64,000 bases of DNA. It comes from Verticiella sediminum. Its GTDB lineage: Bacteria; Pseudomonadota; Gammaproteobacteria; Burkholderiales; Burkholderiaceae_B. The stretch is from NCBI RefSeq assembly GCF_007558815.1, contig NZ_VLTJ01000007.1, positions 62,001-126,000 of the forward strand, in the 5' to 3' direction. The position numbers and the translations under genes are program-made. The notes below the pieces were generated by a model. It saw nothing but the letters and a program-made list of their open reading frames with translations. It was not told the origin of the DNA and made no database searches. Every line of letters starts with the position of its first letter. Positions within the stretch are counted from its first letter, which is position 1. This document shows, piece by piece, positions 1 to 8,493 of this stretch.

Positions 1-74
1 GCGGCCGCGATCCTTGCGGGACGCTGGCGGCAGCAAGGCGCGGACCACGGCGCCGGACGGGCGGCGGCTGCGGC

Positions 75-1124
75 TCATGCAGGCTGCAAGTCCCGGCATG
101 CCGCTGCGCGTCGTGCGATGTCGCCCAGCCCCTCGAAATTGACGTTGGCGCCCGAGGTGACGACGACCAGCGCGCCGGCGTGGTCGTGGTCGTGGCGGGC
201 GGTGTATTGCGCCAGCCCGGCCAGCGCAAGCGCGCCGGCCGGTTCGACGATGCTCCGCGTTTCGAGGAAGATGTCGCGGATCGCCGCGCACACGGCGTCG
301 TTGTCGACCAGCACGATGTCGTCCAGCAGGCGGCGGCACAGGCGAAAGGTCTCAGCACCGACCCGGCGTACCGCCGTGCCGTCGCAAAACAGGCCGACAT
401 GCTCCAGTTCGATGCGTTCGCCGGCCTCGATCGAGCGCGCCATCGCGCAGCTCTCATGCGTCTGCACGCCGATGACCCGGATCCGCGGGCGCACGGCCTT
501 GATGCAGGCGGCCACCCCGGCGGCCAGACTGCCGCCGCCGATGGGCACGAATACCGCATGCAGTGGGCCGGCATGCTGGCGCAGGATCTCCAGGCCCACG
601 GTGCCCTGCCCTGCGATCACGTCCGGATCGTCGAACGCCGGCACCGAGGTCAATCCACGATCCTGCGCCACTTGCGTCGCGTGCGCATCAGCGTCGCTAT
701 AGCAGGCGCCATGACGGATCAGCGACACGGCCGTGCCACCCAGCGCGAGGATGGCGTCCTGCTTGACCTGCGGTGTCGTCGCCGGCACCACGATCACTGC
801 GCGCGCGCCCAGGTGCGAGGCGGCCAGCGCCACTCCCTGAGCATGGTTGCCCGCCGACGCCGTGACGACGCCGCCGCGCAATTGTGCGGCCGACAGACTG
901 CGCATCTTGGCATAGGCGCCGCGCAGCTTGAACGAGAACACGGGCTGCTGGTCCTCGCGCTTGAGCCAGACGTCGCATCCGAGCTGGCGCGACAGGCGCG
1001 GCGCGGGCTGCAACGCGGTTTCCCGGGCGAGATCGTAGACGGGCGCGGCGAGTATGCGAGCCAGATAGGGTTGGCAGAGCGTGGCGAGGTCGGTTGCGGG
1101 ATCGTTGAAGGATGGGGTGGCCAT
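75..1124 (-). CDS. ilvA: Threonine ammonia-lyase, short form without the C-terminal regulatory domain
   Basis: PLP enzyme deaminating threonine to 2-oxobutyrate, the first step of isoleucine synthesis. The N-terminal half reads like biosynthetic IlvA. The PLP lysine is K66 in the SFKLRGAY motif, followed by a substrate loop (TASAGNHAQG) and a glycine-rich phosphate loop (VPIGGGSLAAG). It stops at 349 residues, just after the SGANVNF segment that ends the catalytic domain. E. coli IlvA has about 514 residues and carries ACT-like feedback domains beyond this point. The gene therefore either belongs to the short class or has lost the isoleucine-sensing domain. It lies behind an attenuator with an Ile-rich leader peptide (separate entries), which supports a biosynthetic role. 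A catabolic or serine-deaminating role is possible but less likely. Confidence 0.9.
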   Translation of the reverse strand: MATPSFNDPATDLATLCQPYLARILAAPVYDLARETALQPAPRLSRQLGCDVWLKREDQQPVFSFKLRGAYAKMRSLSAAQLRGGVVTASAGNHAQGVALAASHLGARAVIVVPATTPQVKQDAILALGGTAVSLIRHGACYSDADAHATQVAQDRGLTSVPAFDDPDVIAGQGTVGLEILRQHAGPLHAVFVPIGGGSLAAGVAACIKAVRPRIRVIGVQTHESCAMARSIEAGERIELEHVGLFCDGTAVRRVGAETFRLCRRLLDDIVLVDNDAVCAAIRDIFLETRSIVEPAGALALAGLAQYTARHDHDHAGALVVVTSGANVNFEGLGDIARRAAACRDLQPA

Positions 1125-1162
1125 GGGAAGTCGCTGACAATGACCCCAGCGGCGGCTCCAAC

Positions 1163-1189
1163 AAAAAACCCGCCTCGTGGGGCGGGTTT
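1163..1189 (-). terminator. Intrinsic terminator (attenuator) upstream of ilvA
   Basis: A 9-bp perfect stem (1166-1174 pairing with 1181-1189) with a 6-nt loop is followed on the minus strand by six U residues. It sits between the Ile-rich leader peptide and the ilvA start, which is the layout of a classical amino-acid attenuator. It could also be the terminator of the crotonase relic. Its position after a leader peptide favours attenuation. Confidence 0.85.
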
Positions 1190-1214
1190 CGAGAAGACTG
1201 GATCCGAACGCGCG

Positions 1215-1280
1215 CTATCCCACCATTGCCGCAATGGTGCGAATAATGATGATCGAAACGGGGGCTGGGCGCGTGCTCAT
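1215..1280 (-). CDS. ilvA leader peptide (21 aa, four consecutive Ile codons)
   Basis: A 21-codon reading frame with ATG at 1280 and TAG at 1215. It begins MSTRPAPVS, continues with four consecutive Ile codons (ATC ATC ATT ATT), then R, T, I and AAMVG. Ile, Val and Thr are strongly enriched, as expected of a peptide whose translation senses charged tRNA-Ile. A perfect 9-bp inverted repeat (CACCATTGC and GCAATGGTG, 1221-1239) overlaps the codons after the Ile run and may act as the pause or 1:2 hairpin. No good Shine-Dalgarno lies at normal spacing. The predicted promoter would place the transcript start at or next to the ATG, so the leader may be translated from a leaderless mRNA. Confidence 0.75.
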   Translation of the reverse strand: MSTRPAPVSIIIIRTIAAMVG

Positions 1281-1286
1281 CGGTTT

Positions 1287-1315
1287 AGATTGCGCTCCGG
1301 CGTCGGACTTGTCAA
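1287..1315 (-). promoter_or_regulatory. Predicted sigma70 promoter of the ilvA leader
   Basis: The minus strand has a perfect -35 TTGACA (1310-1315), a 17-nt spacer and a weak -10 CAATCT (1287-1292). A start 6-8 nt downstream would coincide with the A of the leader peptide ATG at 1280. Confidence 0.45.
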
Positions 1316-1325
1316 GCCAGGGCAA

Positions 1326-1637
1326 CTACTCCGGCCACACAGGGGCGCGCTTCTTCCGGGCGGCGCGCACACCCTCGACGGCGTCCCGGCGCATCTGGGC
1401 GGCGAAGACCCGGGCGGCATCGTCCAGGTACTCGGGCAGGCCTTGCGTGCGCCACGCGAGCATGCCGTCGGCCGCGCGCGCCAGGTGCTTGGTCTGCGCC
1501 AGCGCGCGCGGCGCCGCGCTGGCGCAACGCGACAGCAGACGCTGCAGCGCGCGTTGCCAGTCGAACGGATCGTCGATGGCGTAGTCCACCATGCCCAGGC
1601 GCATCGCCCCGTCAATCAAGAAGTCATGCCGGCAAAC
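1326..1637 (-). pseudogene. C-terminal fragment of an enoyl-CoA hydratase (crotonase)
   Basis: An open frame of about 104 codons starts just after an in-frame TAA (1638-1640) and reads like the last third of a crotonase. It has an RLGMVDYAI segment, a helical stretch with APRALAQTKHL, and the typical end DAVEGVRAARKKRAPVW. The N-terminal two thirds, with the oxyanion hole and CoA site, are absent from neighbouring DNA on either strand. The break lies about 10 bp from the end of the KfrA-like gene, so arrival or rearrangement of the KfrA/integrase unit probably truncated it. Confidence 0.7.
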
Positions 1638-1648
1638 TTAAGCCGTAC

Positions 1649-2683
1649 TTAAGCGTTCTGCTCGTTTTCCGGGGCAGGCGGCGGGGGCGCGTGGCGCGCG
1701 AGCGCCTGGACCAGCAGGGTCAGTTGCTGCTCCTTGTCCTGAAGGTGGGCGCCCAGGGTATCGACCCGGGCCTGTAGCGCGGCGCACTGCTGCCGCAGCG
1801 CAAGGCCCTCGGCATCCGCCCGGGCCTGCATGTCCCGCTGGCTCTGCGCGAGTTCGTCCAGACGCGTCTGGAGCAGCGCATGCTGGTGGTTCGCGTGCTC
1901 GAGCCGGGCCTGGGCCGCAGCCTCGGCGCGCCCGGACTCGCCGCGCACGCGCTCGAGCTCGGCCGCGAGCCCGGCGATGCGCTGCTCCGCCTCGCCGAGC
2001 GCCTTGCGCGCAAGCGTCAGTTGCTGCTCCAGACGCCGCGCGCTGGTGCGTGCGTGATCGATGTCGGCGAGCCAGCGCCGTTCATGGGCGGCATGTCGCG
2101 CCTGGGCGGCGGCAAGGTCGCGCTGATGGCTCGACAGGGCCTCCTTGACCTGCCCTTCGGCGAGCTCCAAGGCTTGCGCCAACCGTGACGATTCCTCGCG
2201 CTCGGCGCTCAGTTGATCGCGCAGCCGGGCGGCGTCCTGGCGGGCCGCGCGTTCGCTTTCCTGCGCGGCCGCCGCGTGCGCGTTGGCGGCCTGCATGGTG
2301 TGCGTGAGGTCGGCCTCGCGGGCGCCGAGGCGCTCGCGTTCGCGCTGGAGTGCTTCGCGATCCCGGTCAAAGGCCGCGCGGGCTTCGTGCAGCGCGGCTT
2401 CCCGGTCGGCCAGATGGGCCGCGGCACGGGCGCCCGCCTGCTCGGTGGCGGCCTCCCAGAGGGCGTACGCTGCCCTTTCCACGCTCTCCGGAAGCTGCGA
2501 ACCGCCTGCGCCGTCCAGCCGCATGCCCAGCGTGCCGAACCAGGCCTTCAGATGCGGCCCGACCGTATTGGGCGAGCCGCGTCCCAGGTACAGGCGCACC
2601 CGTTCGATGGTGGGCTGCTCGCCCGCGCGCAGCAGTGCGTCGGCCGCCATCCACACGTCCTGCTGCTGAATTCCCGTTGCCAT
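1649..2683 (-). CDS. KfrA-like DNA-binding coiled-coil protein
   Basis: 344 residues. Residues 1-110 resemble the KfrA N-terminal DNA-binding domain found on plasmids and integrative elements (a winged-helix-like start with VWMAADALLRAGEQPTIERVRLYLGRG). Residues 115-325 are an almost uninterrupted Ala/Glu/Arg/Gln-rich coiled coil, followed by a Pro-rich tail. In plasmids KfrA represses its own promoter and its long coiled coil drives self-association. The gene is divergent from a tyrosine recombinase. The AT-rich, palindrome-dense 141-bp region between them is a likely operator. A role in regulating the integrase or segregating an element is inferred from context. Confidence 0.85.
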   Translation of the reverse strand: MATGIQQQDVWMAADALLRAGEQPTIERVRLYLGRGSPNTVGPHLKAWFGTLGMRLDGAGGSQLPESVERAAYALWEAATEQAGARAAAHLADREAALHEARAAFDRDREALQRERERLGAREADLTHTMQAANAHAAAAQESERAARQDAARLRDQLSAEREESSRLAQALELAEGQVKEALSSHQRDLAAAQARHAAHERRWLADIDHARTSARRLEQQLTLARKALGEAEQRIAGLAAELERVRGESGRAEAAAQARLEHANHQHALLQTRLDELAQSQRDMQARADAEGLALRQQCAALQARVDTLGAHLQDKEQQLTLLVQALARHAPPPPAPENEQNA

Positions 2684-2824
2684 GTCGCTCGTCCATGTCG
2701 CGATGCACGCGATGTGCGCCGCATCTCTATTTACGTTGGATAATTGAATGTTATCCGCACTAATTGCTTATTTACGTATTATATAATACGTATAACGTAA
2801 TAAATACTACATTAACGGATCGTC
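2684..2824. promoter_or_regulatory. Divergent AT-rich control region with palindromic operators (KfrA-like/integrase)
   Basis: The 141 bp between the two divergent genes are far more AT-rich than their surroundings. They contain a perfect 20-bp palindrome at 2773-2792 (arms TACGTATTAT and ATAATACGTA), the inverted repeat GGATAA (2738-2743)/TTATCC (2751-2756), and three TTACGT/ACGTAA boxes (2731, 2772, 2795). This is the kind of array expected for autoregulation by the KfrA-like protein. The binder is inferred. Confidence 0.7.
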
Positions 2825-3925
2825 ATGTCGGATTCCGATGGCACTCCCCTCCCCGCTCCGCTTGCGCGGGCCCAACGACGGCGCAGCGATCTCGCACTGG
2901 CGCTCGAACAGCTAGGCGACAGCGGCGACTCCGTGCGCTCGCTGCTGCGCGAAGGCGGTTCGGACAACACGGTGGCGTCGTACCGCGCAGCGATCCGGTA
3001 CTGGGCGGCCTGGCACGAGCTGCGCTTTGGCGCTGCGCTCGAGCTGCCCGTCTCGGTGCGGGCGGTGCTGCAGTTCATCGCGGACCACGTGCAGCACGCC
3101 GACGCCGCCGGGTTGCGGCACGATCTGCCCGCCGACCTGGACGCGCGGCTGGTGAAGATGGGCGTCAAGCGCGCCTTGGGCCCCTTCAAGCTGTCCACCG
3201 TGCAGCATCGCCTGGCCGTGCTGTCCGAGGCGCATGAGAGCCAGGGGCAGCCGAACCCCTGCCGCGACCGCGTCGTGGGCACGCTCATGGCGCGTGCGCG
3301 CAGCGCCTATGCGCGGCGCGGCGCGCGCCCTGCCCGCAAGGACGCCCTCACTCGCGAACCACTGGAGGCCATACTGGATACCTGCGACGACAGCCTGATC
3401 GGGCTGCGCGACCGCGCCCTGCTGCTGTTTGCCTGGGCGAGCGGCGGGCGCCGGCGCTCGGAGGTTGTGCAGGCAAGTTTCGAGAACACCCGGCGCACGC
3501 CGGACGGCTACCTCTTCACGCTCGTCTATTCCAAGACGAACCGTGAAGGCTCGGTGCGGGCCGATACGTACAAGCCCATCGTGGGGCGCGCGGCGCAGGC
3601 ACTCGACGCCTGGCTCGCGGCAGCGGGCATTCGGGACGGCGCCCTCTTTCGGCGTGTGCGCCGGGGCGGCGTGCTGGGCGGGCCGCTGTCGGCCGAGTCG
3701 GTGCGGCGCATCGTGCGCACGCGCTGCGAACTGGCCGGGCTGGAGGGAGACTACGCGGCGCACAGCCTGCGCTCGGGCTTCGTCACGGAAGCAGGCCGTC
3801 AGGGCCTGCCGCTGGGCGAGGTCATGGCCATGACCGGCCATGCCAGCGTGAGCAGCGTGGTTGCCTACCACCGGGCCGGCTCGGCGGTGACCTCGCGCGC
3901 GGCCCGCCTGCTCGAAGACGAGTGA
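2825..3925 (+). CDS. Tyrosine-type site-specific recombinase (integrase)
   Basis: 366 residues. The C-terminal catalytic domain (about 170-366) has the full tyrosine-recombinase set: Arg near R210 in GGRRRSE, K237 in YSKTN, H313 and R316 in HSLRSGF, H339 in TGHAS, and nucleophile Y348 in AYHRAG. The N-terminal 50-165 segment fits a SAM-like core-binding domain, with residues 1-40 as an extra basic extension. It is divergent from the KfrA-like gene. No tRNA gene or obvious direct-repeat att sites flank the pair, so I cannot delimit an element. It may be an old island remnant or a conserved two-gene cassette. Confidence 0.9.
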   Translation: MSDSDGTPLPAPLARAQRRRSDLALALEQLGDSGDSVRSLLREGGSDNTVASYRAAIRYWAAWHELRFGAALELPVSVRAVLQFIADHVQHADAAGLRHDLPADLDARLVKMGVKRALGPFKLSTVQHRLAVLSEAHESQGQPNPCRDRVVGTLMARARSAYARRGARPARKDALTREPLEAILDTCDDSLIGLRDRALLLFAWASGGRRRSEVVQASFENTRRTPDGYLFTLVYSKTNREGSVRADTYKPIVGRAAQALDAWLAAAGIRDGALFRRVRRGGVLGGPLSAESVRRIVRTRCELAGLEGDYAAHSLRSGFVTEAGRQGLPLGEVMAMTGHASVSSVVAYHRAGSAVTSRAARLLEDE

Positions 3926-4404
3926 GGCTGGTGGCGCCCCGAGAGGTTCAGGCAGCGCTCGCGCCGGCTGGCTTGCCGCTCGCGCTGCGGCGCCTGCGGC
4001 GGCCGGGGGATACGGTCGGTTCCCATTCCATGGGAAAGGCGGTCGAGCTTGGAGATGGATCAGCTTGAAACCAAGTGCGGCAATGAAAAACAAAAGTTAT
4101 CGGGAACCGGACATTATCTAGTTCCTTCTCGTTCATCGTACGAATCTCTTAGATCCATTTTCTTTACCCAAAGCTGACGTTTTGTACGACTATTGACGTA
4201 CGTCACGTCCGCGAATTACCTACATCTGCTAACTTTATTGCGCCAGTGACAGCCCTGCTTGCAGGAGGCAGATGTAGCCGGCGCCTTCGCAATGAAGGCG
4301 CCGCATGCTTCCGGATTTGTAACGCAGGCGGGGCACAACGCTGCTCCGTTCTTATCGCCAGTCGCCGGCCGCGGGGGGCCGGTGGCCAGACAACGGGGGA
4401 GGCC
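3926..4404. other. 479-bp gene-free region between integrase and LuxR-type regulator
   Basis: The left part is GC-rich. 4080-4240 is AT-rich with boxes related to the KfrA region (a GACGTACGTC palindrome at 4195-4204 and nearby TTGTACGAC). A perfect 10-bp hairpin (4279-4288/4294-4303, GCAAT loop) lies in the presumed 5' leader of the regulator and lacks a U-tract. I see no convincing coding sequence. A 62-codon minus-strand frame at 3948-4136 is unlike any family I know. Confidence 0.5.
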
Positions 4405-5214
4405 ATGGCAAAAGTCGTACTCATCGAAACGCATCCGTTGATGCGCCTGGGATTGACGCAACTCATCGGGGGAATGTCGGGATCTTGGGACGTCGTCCCA
4501 CTGGACGCACGTGCCATCGAGGAGTTCGCCTATCTGGCATGCGATGTGGACTTGATCGTTCTCGGAATGCCGCTCGACCTGGGGGCGGGCTGGAAGCTGC
4601 TCGCGGACGTGGACCGGCTGCTGCGGCCGCGCCGCATGCTGCTGCTTTCCGAGCCGTCAGTCACCTGGGAGCCACCGGCGGGCGGCCTGCCGGACTGCGT
4701 CTACGGCTGCATTTCGAGTACGGCGGGCATCGAGGTGGTCGAAGCGGCGATCCGCCTGAGCGTGTCCAACCTGCCCAACGCCAGCATGTCGACGGCTGCG
4801 CGTTCGACCTTGTTGGCTGCGCCGGGCGCAGCCGCGGCCAATGCCGGCGCCACTGTAGCCGCAGCCACAGTGGCCGTGAACTCGCCAGCCGAGGGCGCAG
4901 CGCAGCGCGCACCCTTACCGTCCGCCGTGCGCGCCGTGACCACCACACCATCGCCCGCGCCGGCCGGCGTTCCAGCCCAGGCTTCGACGCTCGACGCCGC
5001 CGCCGGTGCGCAGTTGCTCAACGTAACACCGCGCCAGTACGAGGTGCTTACCCTGCTTGCGCGCGGCTATCCGATCAAGACGGTGAGCCGCATTCTCAAC
5101 ATCTCCACCGCCACCGCCAAGGCGCACGCCTCGACGCTCTACCAGCGGCTGCGCGTCAGCAGCAAGGGCGAAGCGGTATATGCCGCGCGTCAACGCGGCA
5201 TCCTGTTCGATTGA
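4405..5214 (+). CDS. LuxR/NarL-family regulator with a degenerate receiver domain (paralogue 1)
   Basis: 269 residues from the ATG at 4405, chosen for the strong GGGGGAGG ribosome site just upstream. Residues 1-125 have a receiver-like fold (MAKVVLIETHPLMRLG), but the acidic pair is changed to ET, the phospho-acceptor Asp position is Gly54 (LIVLGMP), and the conserved Lys loop reads CISST. Residues 150-200 are an Ala/Pro-rich linker. The last 65 residues are a LuxR-type helix-turn-helix (VTPRQYEVLTLLARGYPIKTVSRIL). It is therefore a probable phosphorylation-independent regulator. It is a clear paralogue of the regulator at 8494-9255, and together they bracket the two phosphohexomutase-type genes beside the PGA operon. 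The targets are inferred to be these genes. Confidence 0.85.
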   Translation: MAKVVLIETHPLMRLGLTQLIGGMSGSWDVVPLDARAIEEFAYLACDVDLIVLGMPLDLGAGWKLLADVDRLLRPRRMLLLSEPSVTWEPPAGGLPDCVYGCISSTAGIEVVEAAIRLSVSNLPNASMSTAARSTLLAAPGAAAANAGATVAAATVAVNSPAEGAAQRAPLPSAVRAVTTTPSPAPAGVPAQASTLDAAAGAQLLNVTPRQYEVLTLLARGYPIKTVSRILNISTATAKAHASTLYQRLRVSSKGEAVYAARQRGILFD

Positions 5215-5650
5215 GTGCTGGCTGCACCGCTGCGTGCTCGCCAGTGATCCTGGGATGGGCCGGCGCGGTGCATCCCGGCCCGGCATGGCCACGATGAGGC
5301 GTGGCTGCGTGCAGACCTTCGACACGAAGGTTGCGCTGGCCCGATACCTTCATCCCATCATCGTCCCGCCCTCATCCCTATGGATGGCTCCGGCACCGCC
5401 GGCCTAGGCCATCCGCCCAATGGGCGTGCTCCCTGAAAACCCGTGCAATAGACGCGCAGCCCGCAAGGTTCGGCACGACGTCCGACATTCTTGATCACGG
5501 GCCGGCGTGTAAGCCTTTCGCTCGAGGGCGAGCCTGTGCAAGGCCACCCTGCACTGACGCAGAAGAGCGTGTCGGTCGGGCAGCGCGGGAACCCCCGCTT
5601 TCGGCCAGCGCGCGCACGAGCGTGTAACACTACTCACAGGAAGCATCGAG
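5215..5650 (+). promoter_or_regulatory. 436-bp upstream region of the phosphohexomutase-like gene, with a GGCCTAGGCC box
   Basis: No gene is visible. The decamer palindrome GGCCTAGGCC lies at 5401-5410, followed by ATCCGCC and a second small palindrome CGCCCAATGGGCG. The first 17 bases match the element upstream of pgaA in all but one position (ATCCGCC against ATCTGCC). I found no strong -35/-10 pair, so expression may need an activator. Confidence 0.55.
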
Positions 5651-7030
5651 ATGCAGCCTATCGGCACCCATCATGGCACGCGCCACGGCGGATGGACTCG
5701 CGGCGCGCGCCACTGGCCGAGCCATATCGATCCCGGCTATGCGCGCCTGCTCGGCGCGGTGCTCGCGGGCTGGATGCGCGAGCGCGGCGCCGACGCGCTG
5801 CTGCTCGGGCACGAGGGCCGCGCCGCCGACGTCGAGCTGGCTGCGGCCCTGCAGGCGGGCGCGCGCTCCAGCGGCGTACGGGTCTTCGACGCCGGCCCGA
5901 GCACGGCGCCGCTGCTGCGCTTCGGCGCCCGCCTGCTGGGCACGCGTACGCTGATCCACATCGGCAGCGCCTGGCATGCCGAGCATGCCACGCTGTTCGA
6001 GATCGAGCACGATGGCGTGGCCGGCGACGAAGATTTCATTGCCGAGCTGCAGATGCGCATGCTGCTGCCCACGCCGCGCGCCGGCCTGCCGGGAGGCTAT
6101 ACGCTCGCTCGCCTGGCACCAGCCTATACGTCCAGGCTGGCCTGCGACATCCGCCTGCCCAGGCCGCGGCGCATTGCGCTCGACGCGGGCGCGGGCGCCA
6201 CCGGGCGCCTGGTCGAAGGCGCCCTGCGCGCGCTGGGCTGCGAGGTGGTCCAGCTTTTCTTCGAGGGCGAGGCGGCCGGCGCCGAGCCGGCGTGGCAGCC
6301 GGCCGACCCCGGCAGCCTGCAGGCGCTGCGCTACTGCCTGAAGTATTCCGGGGCCGACGTCGGCATCGCCATGGATGCTGCGGGCACGCGCACTGTCCTG
6401 GTGCGCCCCGACGGGCAATGCATAGGCGCCGATGCGCAGCTCATCCTTTTCGCCCGCGATCTCCTGACGCGGCAACCCGGCGCCCGCGTCGTCATCGACA
6501 TGCAGAGCAGCCGCAGCGTGGCGAGCGCCGTGCGCGCCGCCGGCGGGCTGCCGATCCTGGCGCATGCCGAGCAGATCCGCGCCCGCATGCGCGAGACTGG
6601 CGCGTTGCTGGGCGGCGACGCCCTGGGCCGCCTGCATCTGCAGGACCGCTGGCATGCCGGCGCCGACGCGGTGTATGCCGCGGCGCGTCTGATCGAGCTT
6701 GCCGAGTCGTTGGGCGACACGGCGACCAGACTGCCCGCGCCAACGCACGCCACGCCGCCCTGCCTGGTCGACACCGGCAATGTGGAGCCCGAGCGCCTGC
6801 TGGCGTCGCTGGCCGAGGAAAAGGCCTTTGCAGGCGCGTATCGCAGCGCCGATCGCGACGGGGTGCGCGTCGACTACAGCGACGGCTTCGGCGCAGCCAG
6901 CGCTGCCACGGGTGTGCGCGGCATGGTCGTGCGGTTCGAGGCCGACAGCGCGCAAGCGCTGGCGCGCATCCAGGCCGCCTTCCGGCGCCAGTTGCGCCGC
7001 GTCGCCCCGCGGCTTCCGTTCACGTTTTGA
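5651..7030 (+). CDS. Phosphomannomutase/phosphoglucomutase-like pseudoenzyme
   Basis: 459 residues, about the length of AlgC (463). The ATG at 5651 follows AGGAAG with 7-nt spacing. The fold can be followed end to end against the AlgC family, but the active-site loops are altered. The catalytic TGSHNP loop is IGSAWHA (104-110; Ser106 remains, His/Asn lost). The metal loop DGDGDR is DAAGTR (242-247, two Asp lost). The sugar loop GEMSGH is GGDALGR (321-327). The phosphate loop RASNTTP is SAATGVRG (417-424). Surrounding structural segments such as GVRVDY and VVRFEAD are kept and the frame is intact, so it is probably a functional non-enzyme rather than a decaying gene. It is followed after 26 bp by an intact glmM. 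A role as partner or regulator of GlmM or PGA synthesis is inference. Confidence 0.8.
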   Translation: MQPIGTHHGTRHGGWTRGARHWPSHIDPGYARLLGAVLAGWMRERGADALLLGHEGRAADVELAAALQAGARSSGVRVFDAGPSTAPLLRFGARLLGTRTLIHIGSAWHAEHATLFEIEHDGVAGDEDFIAELQMRMLLPTPRAGLPGGYTLARLAPAYTSRLACDIRLPRPRRIALDAGAGATGRLVEGALRALGCEVVQLFFEGEAAGAEPAWQPADPGSLQALRYCLKYSGADVGIAMDAAGTRTVLVRPDGQCIGADAQLILFARDLLTRQPGARVVIDMQSSRSVASAVRAAGGLPILAHAEQIRARMRETGALLGGDALGRLHLQDRWHAGADAVYAAARLIELAESLGDTATRLPAPTHATPPCLVDTGNVEPERLLASLAEEKAFAGAYRSADRDGVRVDYSDGFGAASAATGVRGMVVRFEADSAQALARIQAAFRRQLRRVAPRLPFTF

Positions 7031-7056
7031 GGCACCTCATTTTTGGCCGGAGCATC

Positions 7057-8412
7057 ATGACCATGCAGAATCGAGTTTTCGGTACCGACGGCGTACGCGG
7101 CAGAGTCGGCGGCCCGGTGATCAATGCGGAGTTCGCCCTGCGCCTGGGCCACGCAGCGGGCCGGGTGTTGGCACATGGCGATGCGCCGTTGGGCGCGCGG
7201 CCCCAAGTGCTCATCGGCAAAGACACGCGACTCTCCGGCTACATGCTGGAGTCGGCGCTGCAGGCGGGGTTCTCGTCGGCCGGCGTGGACGTCGTGCTCG
7301 CCGGCCCGCTGCCCACGCCGGCGATCGCCTACCTCGTGCGGGCGTTGCGCCTGCAGGCGGGCGTTGTGATCAGCGCCTCGCACAACCCCTACGAGGACAA
7401 CGGCATCAAGTTCTTCGGGCCGACGGGCATGAAGCTGCCCGACGCCGTCGAAATGCGGATCGAAGAGGCGCTGCTCGCGCCGGCGAGCTGCGTGGCCTCG
7501 GCCGATCTGGGCCGGGCGCGGCGCCTGGACGATGCGGCCGGACGCTACATCGAGTTCTGCAAGAGCACCTTTCCGTCGCAGTTGGACCTCGGCGGCCTGC
7601 ATCTGGTGGTCGATGCCGCGCACGGCGCGGCCTACCACATTGCCGCGCCGGTGTTCCGCGAACTGGGCGCCTCGGTGAGCTGCATCGGCTGCGAACCGGA
7701 CGGGCTGAACATCAACGACGGCGTCGGCGCGACGCATCCGCAGGCCCTGGCGCGCGAGGTGCTCGCGCGCGGCGCCGACCTGGGCATCGCCCTGGACGGC
7801 GACGCCGACCGCCTGCAGGTGGTGGATGCGAGTGGCCGTATATACAACGGCGACGAACTGCTCTACGCCATCCTGCGCGAGCGCCTGCAGCGTGCGCCGG
7901 TGCAAGGCGTGGTGGGCACCCTGATGACGAACTTCGCGCTCGAACGCCGTCTGAGCGAACTCGGCGTGGGCTTCGAGCGCGCAGCGGTCGGCGATCGTTA
8001 CGTGCTCGAGCGCATGCAGGCGCTCGGCTGGCGTTATGGCGGCGAGAGCTCCGGCCACCTGCTGTGCCTGGACTGCCACACCACCGGCGACGGCCTGGTC
8101 GCCGCGCTGCAGGTGCTCGCCGCGCTGCGCCAGGCCGATCAGCCGCTGGACCAGTGGATCGCCGATCTCGTGCTGTACCCGCAGATACTGGTCAACGTCC
8201 CCATCGAACCCGGTACGGACTGGCGCCAGAACACGCGCCTGCGCGAGGCGCAGTTGCAGGTGCAGCGCGAACTGGGCAGCCGCGGCCGGGTGCTGATCCG
8301 CGCCTCGGGCACCGAAGCCAAGCTGCGCCTGATGGTCGAGCACGTCGATCCGACGACCGCCGAGCACTGCGTGCGCCGCCTCGCCGATGCGGTGCAGTCG
8401 GCCGCGACCTGA
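7057..8412 (+). CDS. glmM: Phosphoglucosamine mutase (GlmM), intact, outside the usual ftsH-folP context
   Basis: 451 residues. It interconverts glucosamine-6-P and glucosamine-1-P on the path to UDP-GlcNAc, the substrate of PGA synthase. All family loops are present: FGTDGVRG near the start, the catalytic Ser108 in SASHNP, the metal loop DGDADR (247-252), the sugar loop GGESSGH, and the phosphate loop RASGTEAK near the C-terminus. The start was set at 7057, with GGAG just upstream; 7063 is also possible. It directly follows the degenerate mutase-like gene. Housekeeping glmM normally lies behind ftsH-folP, which are absent here, so this is probably a second copy tied to exopolysaccharide supply (inference). 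Confidence 0.92.
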   Translation: MTMQNRVFGTDGVRGRVGGPVINAEFALRLGHAAGRVLAHGDAPLGARPQVLIGKDTRLSGYMLESALQAGFSSAGVDVVLAGPLPTPAIAYLVRALRLQAGVVISASHNPYEDNGIKFFGPTGMKLPDAVEMRIEEALLAPASCVASADLGRARRLDDAAGRYIEFCKSTFPSQLDLGGLHLVVDAAHGAAYHIAAPVFRELGASVSCIGCEPDGLNINDGVGATHPQALAREVLARGADLGIALDGDADRLQVVDASGRIYNGDELLYAILRERLQRAPVQGVVGTLMTNFALERRLSELGVGFERAAVGDRYVLERMQALGWRYGGESSGHLLCLDCHTTGDGLVAALQVLAALRQADQPLDQWIADLVLYPQILVNVPIEPGTDWRQNTRLREAQLQVQRELGSRGRVLIRASGTEAKLRLMVEHVDPTTAEHCVRRLADAVQSAAT

Positions 8413-8493
8413 GGCCTGCGCGTGGCGCGTCCCGGTGCCCGCGGGCGATGCCGCCCGCCGCACCCAGGGCATCAGGGCGATGCCGCCCGTTGC

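Noticed and set aside
1637-1653. Two CTTAAG hexamers as possible attachment-site halves at the integrase unit
   Set aside because: Too short, and no matching copy was found at the right side, so no att site is claimed.
3948-4136. 62-codon minus-strand frame ending in a basic Arg-rich tail
   Set aside because: Its codon use and composition change halfway, no family fits, and it lies in a mixed AT/GC region. Not supported as a gene.
5491-8412. A very long frame spanning both mutase-type genes
   Set aside because: Only its part from 7057 onward has family-like composition (GlmM). The upstream part is the out-of-frame, Arg/Ala-rich shadow of the mutase-like gene.
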